From a virus: a DNA stretch of 45,229 nucleotides. The notes below the pieces were generated by a model, which did no database searches, was not told where the DNA came from, and worked only from the letters and a program-made list of their open reading frames with translations. This document shows positions 8,036 to 14,535 of this stretch, one piece after another (the first letter of the stretch is position 1; each line of letters opens with the position of its first letter). The stretch lies in the IMG/VR virus record IMGVR_UViG_3300025308_000007, positions 1 through 45,229 of that record; one strand, written 5' to 3'. A program made the position numbers and the translations under genes.

Positions 8036-8305
8036 TCAGGCGGGCCATCCTTCAATCTCATCGGCCGTTGGCGGGTTCATGCCGTGATGGCAGTTCCGAA
8101 CGCAGTCCTCATGCCCGGGACCGCCAGGCCGGCCGTAGTCGTACTCGCCGGTCTTTGCGTCGACGTACACCGGCTGCGAGCACCCACCCCAGCCAAGCGG
8201 GCAGGCCCGGCCTCCCCCGCCTTGCCAAAGTCGTGCGCCGTGGCTTACAGCGTCGCCGCCAGCCAGGCTCACCGCAGCGGTTATCAGTTCATCCAGCAGT
8301 CGCAT
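8036..8305 (-). CDS. Small cysteine-containing protein of unknown function
   Basis: 89 aa from ATG 8305 (MRLLDELITAAVSLA), with AAGGA 6 nt upstream. The initiation region AAGGAcTGAGCATG is nearly identical to that of the HNH gene (AAGGAtTGAGCATG). A short N-terminal helix is followed by a Gly-rich loop and four cysteines (ACPLGWGGC ... EDCVRNCHH) that could bind a metal. No known family recognised. It lies in the small-gene train between a Lar-like gene and the HNH gene. Confidence 0.6.
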   Translation of the reverse strand: MRLLDELITAAVSLAGGDAVSHGARLWQGGGGRACPLGWGGCSQPVYVDAKTGEYDYGRPGGPGHEDCVRNCHHGMNPPTADEIEGWPA

Positions 8306-8324
8306 GCTCAGTCCTTCTCGCAGC

Positions 8325-8651
8325 TCAAACGTTGTGCTGCTTGTGGGCCGCGTTCCACAGCTGCAGCGCCTGGCTTTCGCTGTCCGCCCATGGCCCTCGC
8401 GTGCCACAGTTGCCGCAGCACACGAAGTGGATCAGCCGCCCCCAGTGCAGCGTCTCGTCGGTCAAGATCACCGCCGGGTCTCGGTCGGCCGGCAACGGCG
8501 CGCACAGCAGACACGGGGCAATGTCGTGCTCCCAAATCCCTGCGGCCGTGAGGTCATAGCCGCGGTACAGGAACACATGGCTGTAGCAAGGGTCCAGGCC
8601 AGGATCCAGGTCGTCCAGCCAGTCCAGCGAGTCATCGCACGGCAGCGTCAT
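8325..8651 (-). CDS. Lar-like zinc-ribbon protein (restriction alleviation family)
   Basis: 108 aa from ATG 8651 (MTLPCDDSLDWLDDL). The C-terminal half carries the Lar-type zinc ribbon: CLLCAP..., then VCCGNCGTRGPWADS followed by ESQALQLWN, where the family consensus ends in CG..GP ... A...WN. The founding Lar/Ral proteins of Rac and lambda weaken host type I restriction, so this may be an anti-restriction factor; many family members are untested. The N-terminal acidic segment is not part of the family core. The start overlaps the upstream stop as ATGA. Confidence 0.65.
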   Translation of the reverse strand: MTLPCDDSLDWLDDLDPGLDPCYSHVFLYRGYDLTAAGIWEHDIAPCLLCAPLPADRDPAVILTDETLHWGRLIHFVCCGNCGTRGPWADSESQALQLWNAAHKQHNV

Positions 8652-9370
8652 GGGTGGGAACCCCCTGCCAGCACTCGGCGCACCTCGTCCTCCACGAACG
8701 TTCCGTTCCATGCCTTGCCCTTCTCACCGGCGTCGATGCGGTTGTTCTTGTCCACCATGCCCAGCACGAACAACGCATCCGCCAACCGCTCGGTGGTGCG
8801 CTGTTGATCGAGCTCTTTCGTGGCCAGCTGGCCAAGCAAGTCGTTCACACGATCCTCGGCATCCCGCGTCCACGGCTGGCGCTGCGCCGCGGCCGCCTCA
8901 GGCCATACAGGTTGCACAGGCCGGTCAGCGGCGCCGACGCACGTTCCAGCGCGCAGGGCAATCACCGCCTTGCCAAGCTCGGTCTCATAGCCCCAATCAC
9001 CGGGCGGCCCAAAGGCCTTGATCGGCGGCTTTCCGTCCATCAAGTTGGCCAGCACGCGCAGCAGGTCGCCGGCGTCGCGCAGCAGGTCAAAGTCATCACT
9101 GCTCTGCACTTCCACTTGCTTTACCTTGGCGGCGGTGTTGCGCAGTTCGGTCGCAATCGGGCCTGTGTCCATCTGGTCTCCAGTCGGTTCGTTCAGCACG
9201 CAGTCTCCGCACAGAAGCAGCCTCTCGGCTGCGCTTCGCGGGTCGTCAGCGCTTGGTCCGCAGTTCATCGTGCAGCACTTGCTGCGGGGGTCGAAGCTGG
9301 CCAGCGCCTGCGGGTCGGCGCGCGGCCATTCGATCGGGGCCAGCATCGTGGTCCTGCGTGTCCTGCTCAT
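8648..9370 (-). CDS. Hypothetical protein with N-terminal cysteine motif
   Basis: 240 aa from ATG 9370 (MSRTRRTTMLAPIEW), which overlaps the upstream stop as ATGA; the longer frame upstream is not supported. A possible metal site KCCTMNCG ... CGDC lies in the first 60 residues. The rest looks helical, with segments such as LLRDAGDLLRVLANLM and a C-terminal LLGQLATKELDQQRTTERLA. No family recognised. It is part of a translationally coupled train with its neighbours. Confidence 0.7.
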   Translation of the reverse strand: MSRTRRTTMLAPIEWPRADPQALASFDPRSKCCTMNCGPSADDPRSAAERLLLCGDCVLNEPTGDQMDTGPIATELRNTAAKVKQVEVQSSDDFDLLRDAGDLLRVLANLMDGKPPIKAFGPPGDWGYETELGKAVIALRAGTCVGAADRPVQPVWPEAAAAQRQPWTRDAEDRVNDLLGQLATKELDQQRTTERLADALFVLGMVDKNNRIDAGEKGKAWNGTFVEDEVRRVLAGGSHP

Positions 9371-9723
9371 ACAGCGCCAGGCGGAATCACTCGCCAGCCA
9401 TTGGCCCGCAGCAGTGCGACAGCCCGCGCAACTGCGGCGCCCGGGAAGTCGGGCACCAGTTCCCAGCGACCAGCGTCGAAGCGCACCCGCCCATCGGCCC
9501 GCGGGGCCTTCAACAAGCCCCACACCTGCCTCGGCTCCAGGTCTGCCTGCAGGGCCAGGGCCAGCGTCGACGGGGTGCCCAGCTCCTGCAGGGCAGCCAG
9601 CAACGCGGCCAGCTTGGTGCCTGGCCGGGCCTCGTCCAGCGCCACGGCCGCATCGCCGCTACACAGCCTGATCGGCCGGCGATTGCGCAGCAGGGCATCC
9701 CAGGGTGATGCGGTGGCGGCCAT
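9367..9723 (-). CDS. Probable winged-helix DNA-binding protein
   Basis: 118 aa. The central segment KLAALLAALQELGTPSTLALALQADLEPRQVWGLLKAP reads like a helix-turn-helix, followed by DGRVRFDAGRWELV, which fits a wing. The C-terminal VARAVALLRANGWRVIPP is a further helix and strand. The start overlaps the upstream stop as TGATG. The DNA-binding role is inferred from this pattern; no regulatory target can be assigned. Confidence 0.7.
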   Translation of the reverse strand: MAATASPWDALLRNRRPIRLCSGDAAVALDEARPGTKLAALLAALQELGTPSTLALALQADLEPRQVWGLLKAPRADGRVRFDAGRWELVPDFPGAAVARAVALLRANGWRVIPPGAV

Positions 9724-9980
9724 CAGTCAATCAGCCTCAGCTGCCCACGTGATTCGAGTTCTGCCGGTGACGGCTCCTTCCTGCCGGCCCGCACAGGCCG
9801 CATGGCCTGGGGCTTGAAGTAGCTGCGCAGCGCCTTCAACCAAGCCTTGTAGGCCCAGCCAGACCGCATGCCCCATGGGTAGTTCTTCGAGCACCAGCGC
9901 CGCAGCTCGGCGCGCGTCATCTCGGGGTGGGCCTTGATCTGCACCTGTAGCCATTCAGCGCTGTCGTCGGTCCAGCTCAT
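9723..9980 (-). CDS. Small conserved phage protein of unknown function
   Basis: 85 aa from ATG 9980 (MSWTDDSAEWLQVQI). Basic and tryptophan-rich: TRAELRRWCSKNYPWGMRSGWAYKAWLKALRSYF resembles small phage proteins of unknown function. It could bind nucleic acid given its charge, but no motif proves this. It overlaps the ASCH gene upstream (ATGA) and the winged-helix gene downstream (TGATG). Confidence 0.65.
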   Translation of the reverse strand: MSWTDDSAEWLQVQIKAHPEMTRAELRRWCSKNYPWGMRSGWAYKAWLKALRSYFKPQAMRPVRAGRKEPSPAELESRGQLRLID

Positions 9981-10411
9981 GGTGCGGGGCGGGGGCCACC
10001 AGACCGGTACCCCATCGGAAAGTCCACATCCCGCAGCCCCAGGTCGGCCAGCGGCGTGTGGAACAGCTGCAGCGCCCCCTTGCAGGCATGGAAGGGCAGC
10101 ACGCGTGCATCGCGCAGCAGCCAGGCCACCGCACCCGTGTACCAGCGCGATTCGCTGTCGGCCGCGCAGTCCACCAGCGTGGCCATGCCCACGATGCCGC
10201 CCAGCTCCACCACCTCGAGCTCGGGCACCAGGATGCCCGTCTCCTGGTACACCGCATCGGCCTGCGCGCGGTACTCGCCCTTGGCCAGCGTCTTGCTGGC
10301 GTGGATCAGCAGCGGTCCGCGGTAGTCGGTGGACCACTCGCGGTTCTCCACGTCCTTGTGCCCGTGCACGATCAGCCAGGCCCAGGGCTGGCGGATGCTC
10401 AGCGTGCGCAT
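9977..10411 (-). CDS. ASCH-domain protein
   Basis: 144 aa from ATG 10411 with GGAGG 4 nt upstream. It has the ASCH (PUA-like) signature at the very N-terminus: RTLSIRQPWAWLIVHGHKD, then VENREW, YRGPLLIHASK and IVGMATLVDC. ASCH domains bind RNA or act on modified nucleosides; one member, YqfB, hydrolyses N4-acetylcytidine. Phage versions are common beside recombination and nuclease genes, but their substrates are mostly unknown. It overlaps the previous gene by 13 bases. Confidence 0.82.
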   Translation of the reverse strand: MRTLSIRQPWAWLIVHGHKDVENREWSTDYRGPLLIHASKTLAKGEYRAQADAVYQETGILVPELEVVELGGIVGMATLVDCAADSESRWYTGAVAWLLRDARVLPFHACKGALQLFHTPLADLGLRDVDFPMGYRSGGPRPAP

Positions 10412-10782
10412 GCCACCTCCTCCAGCCGCGCGCCGGCGGCCAGCGCGGCCTCCGCGCCGGCCAGTGCTTCGTCCCACTCGCTGTCCGTGGCGCGGTCGTC
10501 GTACTGCACGTCGGGCCCGCAGCGCTTCACCATCGCCACCAGCAGCGCCAGCCGCTCGCGCAGCGCTGGCGGGCCGTCGCCCTCGATCGCCTCGAACCCA
10601 GGGCGCAGCCCCGTCCAACGCTCGGTGCCCGCCGTGGCACAAGTCAGGCCCATCAGCCTGAAGGCAAATGCCGTGCCGCGAGGTTGGGGCCGATGCGCGC
10701 CCGTCACCAGCCACAGCTGGCCTTGCCAGCGCACCCGCCGGCCGATCAGCAGATGGCGCACCAGGTTCTTCTTGCCGGCCAT
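10399..10782 (-). CDS. Hypothetical protein
   Basis: 127 aa from ATG 10782 (MAGKKNLVRHLLIGR). The N-terminal half is beta-rich (RRVRWQGQLWLVTGAHRP), suggesting a small barrel. The C-terminal half is helical (LRERLALLVAMVKRC, then WDEALAGAEAALAAGARLEE). No family recognised. The start overlaps the stop of the upstream HNH-like gene as TGATG. Confidence 0.6.
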   Translation of the reverse strand: MAGKKNLVRHLLIGRRVRWQGQLWLVTGAHRPQPRGTAFAFRLMGLTCATAGTERWTGLRPGFEAIEGDGPPALRERLALLVAMVKRCGPDVQYDDRATDSEWDEALAGAEAALAAGARLEEVACAR

Positions 10783-11300
10783 CACGCCACCCCCACGTTC
10801 TTGTAGGTCTGGCCACGCAGGATCCGGCATGCCACGCTCTTGGTCACGCCGAATCGCTTGGCCAGCTCCACGCCCGTGCCCGTGCCCGCCGCTGCCCGCA
10901 CCGCCGCCACGACGTCGTGTGGCGTATCCACGTGGCCCGCCTTGATGCGCGCTTTCGCCAAGTGCGCGTCGCAGCTGCCAGGGGGCCGGGCCAGCAACCC
11001 GGCGCGGCTTGTTGCAGCGTTCACCTGCAACTGCGTTCCCCGCCGCACATGCACGGGGCACACGCAGTCGCGCGTCCAGCAGCCCATGTAGGCGCGCAGC
11101 GAGAACAGCCTGCTGCCGTGCGCGATGTACCAAACCGCCCGCGGCCCCGACAGCACCCGTTTGTCCATCATGTCCAGGTCGGCCGTCCAGATGCGCGGGC
11201 GGCCGTCGATCTTGGCCGCCTGCCAGTGCCAGCAGTGCGTCACCGGGTCCACGATCGACCGCGCCAGCAGATCGTCGATGGTGTTGATGCCTCGTTTCAT
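10782..11300 (-). CDS. Degenerate HNH-like DNA-binding protein
   Basis: 172 aa. The N-terminal half resembles phage HNH endonucleases of the CWxW...A(H)R..W...HG type (THCWHWQAAKIDGRPRI, then GPRAVWYIAHG), but the usual catalytic His-Asn-His cluster is reduced to CWTRDCVCPVHV. The C-terminal segment GTGVELAKRFGVTKSVACRI, followed by a short basic tail, is the helix-turn-helix often found at the end of such proteins. It may therefore bind DNA without cutting it, or use a divergent active site. ATG 11300. Confidence 0.65.
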   Translation of the reverse strand: MKRGINTIDDLLARSIVDPVTHCWHWQAAKIDGRPRIWTADLDMMDKRVLSGPRAVWYIAHGSRLFSLRAYMGCWTRDCVCPVHVRRGTQLQVNAATSRAGLLARPPGSCDAHLAKARIKAGHVDTPHDVVAAVRAAAGTGTGVELAKRFGVTKSVACRILRGQTYKNVGVA

Positions 11301-11304
11301 GGCA

Positions 11305-11604
11305 TCAGCCCCTCAACGTGTGGCGCACGATGCCCACGATCCCGTTGCCCGGCACCGCCTGCGCCTCGCTCACCCCGTCTGGCAAGGCCGGCGCCTGAGG
11401 CTTCTGTTCCAGGAACGTCGACCTCTGTGCCGCGTCGGTGGCCCGCACGTAGTCCACCTCCACCTTGGCCGTGTTCACGATCACCTGCGCCAGCTCGCTC
11501 ACCTGCCGCGCCTGGTCCAGGCTCACCGCGCCCGACTTCACCCCGTCGATCGTCTCGAACAGGCGCCGGCGCAGATCGTCGATGCCGTAGTTGTTGCTGC
11601 TCAT
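11305..11604 (-). CDS. Small conserved phage protein
   Basis: 99 aa from ATG 11604 (MSSNNYGIDDLRRRL). The segment LFETIDGVKSGAVSLDQARQ, followed by VSELAQVIVNTAKVEVDYVR, is typical of a small helical protein widespread in phages of beta- and gammaproteobacteria. Its function is not known. It overlaps the following HNH_3-like gene (ATGA) on the upstream side and is 4 bases from the next gene downstream. Confidence 0.75.
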   Translation of the reverse strand: MSSNNYGIDDLRRRLFETIDGVKSGAVSLDQARQVSELAQVIVNTAKVEVDYVRATDAAQRSTFLEQKPQAPALPDGVSEAQAVPGNGIVGIVRHTLRG

Positions 11605-12269
11605 GATGCTGCGGCCTCCCTGGCCTTGCGGTTGATGGCGCGAACCAGCAGCCCGCGCAGGCGGGCCAGCTCGGCAAACTCGGGCGGCAGGCGGTGCACG
11701 CTGTTGCGGCGCATCAGCTCGGCCATGTCCACCAACTCCACGGCGTCCAGCGTGATCAGATCCAGCTGCACGCTGTGCCGCCCCGGCTTGAACACCACCC
11801 GCTGCCCATCGGGCACCGGGCCATGCACGGCCTCCCACACCAGCCGATGCACCGGCTTCCAGCGGATGTGGTTGGCACCCGGCAGGTCATTGACCTTGCG
11901 CTCCAGGTTGCCGTCGCCCTTGTTCAGGCGGTAGCTGCCGATCGGCATCCAGGTGTGCGGCCGCTCGCCGGCCTTGAAGCGCGTCGCGTGGCTGCGCCCG
12001 CCGGAGTCCCAGCCCTTCACGCCCTTGTTCAAGGGCACCTGCCCCTTGCGGAACTGGTGCAGCTTGAAGCCGTGCCCCGGCGCCTGGCTGTTGGCCAACG
12101 CCTCGGCAGCGATCAACTCGCGCGACTTCTTCAACCCCAGCGCGTTCGCCTTGGCCTGTATGTGCGCCGGCTCACGGCCCAGCGTTCTGGCGATGTTGGC
12201 GGTGTTGCAGTGGGCATAGGTGGCCCGCAGCACCGCTACGTCCTCGTCGGTCCAGTAGCGGCGCTTCAC
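11601..12269 (-). CDS. HNH_3-type endonuclease with N-terminal helix-turn-helix
   Basis: 222 aa from GTG 12269 with GGAGGG about 9 nt upstream. The N-terminus (VKRRYWTDEDVAVLRATYAH, then TANIARTLGREPAHIQAKANALGL) is a Myb/SANT-like helix-turn-helix. The C-terminal domain has HRLVWEAVHGPVPDGQRVVF followed by LDLITLDAVELVDMAELMRRNSVH, matching the HNH_3 family of phage free-standing nucleases. It could be a homing-type selfish nuclease or act in DNA processing. GTGA overlap with the next gene. Confidence 0.82.
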   Translation of the reverse strand: MKRRYWTDEDVAVLRATYAHCNTANIARTLGREPAHIQAKANALGLKKSRELIAAEALANSQAPGHGFKLHQFRKGQVPLNKGVKGWDSGGRSHATRFKAGERPHTWMPIGSYRLNKGDGNLERKVNDLPGANHIRWKPVHRLVWEAVHGPVPDGQRVVFKPGRHSVQLDLITLDAVELVDMAELMRRNSVHRLPPEFAELARLRGLLVRAINRKAREAAAS

Positions 12270-12532
12270 GAGGCGGCCCTCCACTGCGCGGCCTTGTCGT
12301 CCAGGCGCATCAGCACCAGCGGCAGCGGCTCGTCGGTGGCGATGCGCCAGCTGTAGCCGGGGTTCACCTGGTGCAGCAGCTCGGCGGCCTGCATCGCCGG
12401 GTCGGCCTGGTGCTCGTCGGCCGCGTCGAAGCGGGCCACCGTCTTCCACGATCCGCTGTTGTTCAGCTCCATCTTCACCGGCTTCGATGCCAGCTTGCGC
12501 GCCGGCACCACGGTCTTGGCGGCGGCGTTCAT
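12266..12532 (-). CDS. Small hypothetical protein
   Basis: 88 aa from ATG 12532 (MNAAAKTVVPARKL). The basic N-terminus is followed by SGSWKTVARFDAADEHQADPA and a helix MQAAELLHQVN, ending in a beta-like YSWRIATDEPLPLVLMRLDD. No family recognised. It overlaps both neighbours (ATGA upstream, GTGA downstream), so it is translated as part of the train. Confidence 0.65.
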   Translation of the reverse strand: MNAAAKTVVPARKLASKPVKMELNNSGSWKTVARFDAADEHQADPAMQAAELLHQVNPGYSWRIATDEPLPLVLMRLDDKAAQWRAAS

Positions 12533-12927
12533 GCGGCAGTCCTCCGGCTCTTGGCCAGCAGCTCGCCCACGTAGGCCAGCACCTCGGCGCGGTTGGCGGC
12601 GTAGTTGGCCGCCGCCGGGTCTGCGGCTCGCGCCGAGGCCTCCATCGCGTTCAGCAGGTACTCGAAGGGGCGGATGTCGGCCGGCGTCGTCTCGCCCGGC
12701 AGCGTGTCTGGCAGCCCCACCTTCCACCGGGCCAGCAGATCCTGCAGGGTGGCCACGCCCGCATCGCGCGGCACGTTCGATGCGTACTGCGCCACGTCGC
12801 CCGCACCCACCACCAGGATGATGTTGTGCTGCCCGCGGCCCACCAGCGCATCGAAGGCGGCGCTGATCGCGCTCATCACCCGCTGCAGGTTCAGCGCCAC
12901 CGCGTTCACCTGGTCGCGCTTGTTCAT
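12529..12927 (-). CDS. Hypothetical helical protein
   Basis: 132 aa from ATG 12927 (MNKRDQVNAVALNLQ). A helical N-terminus is followed by LVGRGQHNIILVVGAGDVAQYASN, resembling a short nucleotide-binding-like strand-turn, and then a helical C-terminus (NYAANRAEVLAYVGELLAKS). No family recognised. ATGA overlaps on both sides. Confidence 0.65.
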   Translation of the reverse strand: MNKRDQVNAVALNLQRVMSAISAAFDALVGRGQHNIILVVGAGDVAQYASNVPRDAGVATLQDLLARWKVGLPDTLPGETTPADIRPFEYLLNAMEASARAADPAAANYAANRAEVLAYVGELLAKSRRTAA

Positions 12928-13376
12928 GACGCCCCCCGCATCGCATCGTCGATCGCGGCGCGCAGGTCGGCGCCCGTGCCGATCGTCTCGCCGTCCACGT
13001 CCTGCAGATCGAACACCGCGGCCGCGCCGGGCTCGGCCGGGTACCACTCGTAGATCGTCAACTGGGCCTGCGCCTCCAGCCAGTTCAGCCGGGTGCTGTC
13101 CTTGGGGCCGTCGTCGCGGTCGGCTGGGTCGTCGCCATCCGCCGCAGCGCGGCTGTTCCAGGCTTGCTCCAGGTCTTGCAAGGTGGCGCCGGACACCTCG
13201 GGCATGGCCCGGCATTCCTTGCCCTCGCACATGGCGAAGTAGTGGCTGTTCGTGAGGTCGACCGGCTCGCGCTCTAGCACAAATGGCGCAGCGCCGCAGA
13301 ATGGGCAGCCCTTCAGGCTGAGGCTGCAGATGGACAAGGCGGCCTGCGCCGCTGCTGTGGTGGCGAGGTCGTTCAT
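12924..13376 (-). CDS. Lar-like zinc-ribbon protein with C-terminal extension
   Basis: 150 aa from ATG 13376 (MNDLATTAAAQAALS). Residues about 20-75 form a Lar-type zinc ribbon: LKGCPFCGAAPFVLE, then FAMCEGKECRAMPEV, ending in the family-typical DLEQAWNSRA. It is closer to the consensus than the gene at 8325-8651. An acidic C-terminal domain (TRLNWLEAQAQLTIYEWYP) follows that is not part of Lar. Restriction alleviation is the role known for the family founders and is only inferred here. It lies second after the first structured leader. Confidence 0.72.
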   Translation of the reverse strand: MNDLATTAAAQAALSICSLSLKGCPFCGAAPFVLEREPVDLTNSHYFAMCEGKECRAMPEVSGATLQDLEQAWNSRAAADGDDPADRDDGPKDSTRLNWLEAQAQLTIYEWYPAEPGAAAVFDLQDVDGETIGTGADLRAAIDDAMRGAS

Positions 13377-13651
13377 TGCAGGCTCCCTTCCTGCTCGGTG
13401 CCCTGCAGCAGCGCCAGGGCCTCGAACGCCTGCGCCACGTTGTCGGCGATGGGCAGCAGCAGCGCGCGCAGGTCGTGCGGCTTGATCGGGTGGGTGTCGT
13501 CGGCGCCGGCCAGCAGCCCGACCAGGGCCTGCAGCGCGCGGTGCGCGTCGTGCATGTCGGCGTCGATCTCGTCGACGGTCGGGCCGATCGCGGCCCAGGT
13601 GGGGGCGAACGGGCGCAGTTGCTGCGCCTCGGGTGCGGTGGTGTCAGCCAT
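13373..13651 (-). CDS. Small helical protein controlled by structured leader 1
   Basis: 92 aa from ATG 13651 with GGAGG 6 nt upstream. Mostly alpha-helical (HRALQALVGLLAGADD, then LRALLLPIADNVAQAFEAL). Function unknown; about 40% identical by eye to the product at 6885-7121. It is the first gene after the C4/CI-like RNA element (13652-13926), whose b' segment ends directly at its Shine-Dalgarno sequence, so its translation is probably the direct target of that RNA. In P1 the equivalent position is held by icd/ant. It starts the coupled gene train that ends with the packaging genes. Confidence 0.72.
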   Translation of the reverse strand: MADTTAPEAQQLRPFAPTWAAIGPTVDEIDADMHDAHRALQALVGLLAGADDTHPIKPHDLRALLLPIADNVAQAFEALALLQGTEQEGSLQ

Positions 13652-13890
13652 GGTTGGCCTCCAAGCGGTGCGGTCTACAACAACCGACGCCATGGCTGCA
13701 AAACGATGGCGGCGGCTCGACGGGTTTGCAGACCGGGCACCGCTTGCGCGAACCGGCAGGGCTTGCGCCCTCCCGCCGAGCCGCCATAAAGGGGGCGCGA
13801 ACGAAAAAGCCGCAGTACCTGTGCGGTGGCTGCGGCTCTCGCTGCAGCGGTGCTTCGGGCTGCAAAACCCGATCCCTGATGAGCAGGGAT
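13652..13890 (-). ncRNA. C4/CI-like antisense immunity RNA leader, copy 1
   Basis: Read on the minus strand, this 240-nt leader contains in order: hairpin TCCCTG-ctcat-CAGGGA (13889-13873); sense motif GGGTTTTGCAG (13870-13860); an intrinsic terminator (13836-13804); antisense b AAGCGGTGCCCGGTCT (13745-13730); antisense a CTGCAAACCC (13731-13722); target a' TTTTGCAG (13703-13696); target b' AGACCGCACCGCTT (13676-13663); then GGAGG and ATG 13651. Segment b pairs with b' over 14 bp with a 2-nt bulge, and a pairs with both a' and the upstream sense motif. This is the plan of P1/P7 C4 and P4 CI RNA, where a processed leader fragment blocks translation or causes early termination. It shares its plan with 43451-43681 but has different a/b sequences. 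Confidence 0.75.
13804..13836 (-). terminator. Intrinsic terminator inside leader 1
   Basis: On the minus strand GCCGCAG (13836-13830) pairs with CTGCGGC (13815-13809), with further pairing inside the loop, followed by TTTTT (13808-13804). It lies about 55-85 nt after the predicted transcript start, ahead of the antisense segments. Full-length transcription must therefore pass it, which fits an attenuation mechanism. Confidence 0.75.
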
Positions 13891-13896
13891 GCCGCG

Positions 13897-13926
13897 ACTG
13901 TAGACGCGCGAAAGGCGCAGTGTCAA
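13897..13926 (-). promoter_or_regulatory. Sigma70-type promoter of leader 1
   Basis: TTGACA (13926-13921) and TACAGT (13902-13897) are separated by 18 bases. Predicted transcription starts near 13890, exactly at the first hairpin of the leader. The second leader has the same spacing (TTGCCA-18-TACACT). Confidence 0.75.
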
Positions 13927-13944
13927 GCGATGGGGTTTTCATGA

Positions 13945-14517
13945 TCACGCCCCATCGCCCATGCCCGGCAGGGGCTTCTGCTGCAGGATGGGCGCCAGCC
14001 CTTCAGCGGCAGCCGTGTCCATGCCCAGCGCCTCGTCGATGCGCTTGAGGCTCTGCCACATGGCGCGGGCGATGCTGGGGTGCTTCGCATCGCCCAGCTG
14101 GGCCAGCACGCGGTTGCGCTCCTTGATCCACGCCAGCTTGCCGGTGTCAGCACTACCGGCCGAACTGGCGCTGTCGGTGGTCCAGTGTCGGTAAAGCGCC
14201 TCCTCGCACTCTTCCTGGTAGCGCATCATCTTGTCGCGCAGCTCGGGCTTCACCTTGTTCGGTTGCAGCGTGTAAAGCCAGGCCGGGAGCTTGCGCAGGG
14301 GAAGGCAGACCATGGAGCGCAGCTTTCCATCCTCTGCAACCGTCACGATTTCCGTGACGGTTGACCCGAATTTCTCCATCAACTTGATGTGCTGCGGCTG
14401 CCAGGACAGGCCTAAATTGGCCACCACGGTACGCATAACGACATAGGGTTGCCCCTCAAAGTCGGCCAACACCACGGTGTCACCGTGGAACTCAACAGGT
14501 AGTAACTGGGTTCTCAT
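13945..14517 (-). CDS. P22_AR_N-type antirepressor-like protein
   Basis: 190 aa from ATG 14517. The N-terminal 100 residues match the phage antirepressor N-terminal domain: MRTQLLPVEFHGDTVVLADF, then PYVVMRTVVANLGLSWQPQH, and CLPLRKLPAWLYTLQPNKV before a helical YQEECEEALYRHW. The C-terminal domain (about 110-190) is helical and variable, as is usual. Family members include P22 and P1 antirepressors, which inactivate repressors. It lies immediately upstream of leader 1: its stop is 18 bases from the leader's -35, so it may be cotranscribed into the leader or controlled together with it. Confidence 0.82.
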   Translation of the reverse strand: MRTQLLPVEFHGDTVVLADFEGQPYVVMRTVVANLGLSWQPQHIKLMEKFGSTVTEIVTVAEDGKLRSMVCLPLRKLPAWLYTLQPNKVKPELRDKMMRYQEECEEALYRHWTTDSASSAGSADTGKLAWIKERNRVLAQLGDAKHPSIARAMWQSLKRIDEALGMDTAAAEGLAPILQQKPLPGMGDGA

Positions 14518-14535
14518 TTCGTCCTCGTCTCGTCG

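Noticed and set aside
13373-13948. 191-codon frame starting at 13948 as a longer version of the 92-aa gene
   Set aside because: Its first 99 codons are the structured leader, and the ATG at 13651 has a good Shine-Dalgarno sequence.
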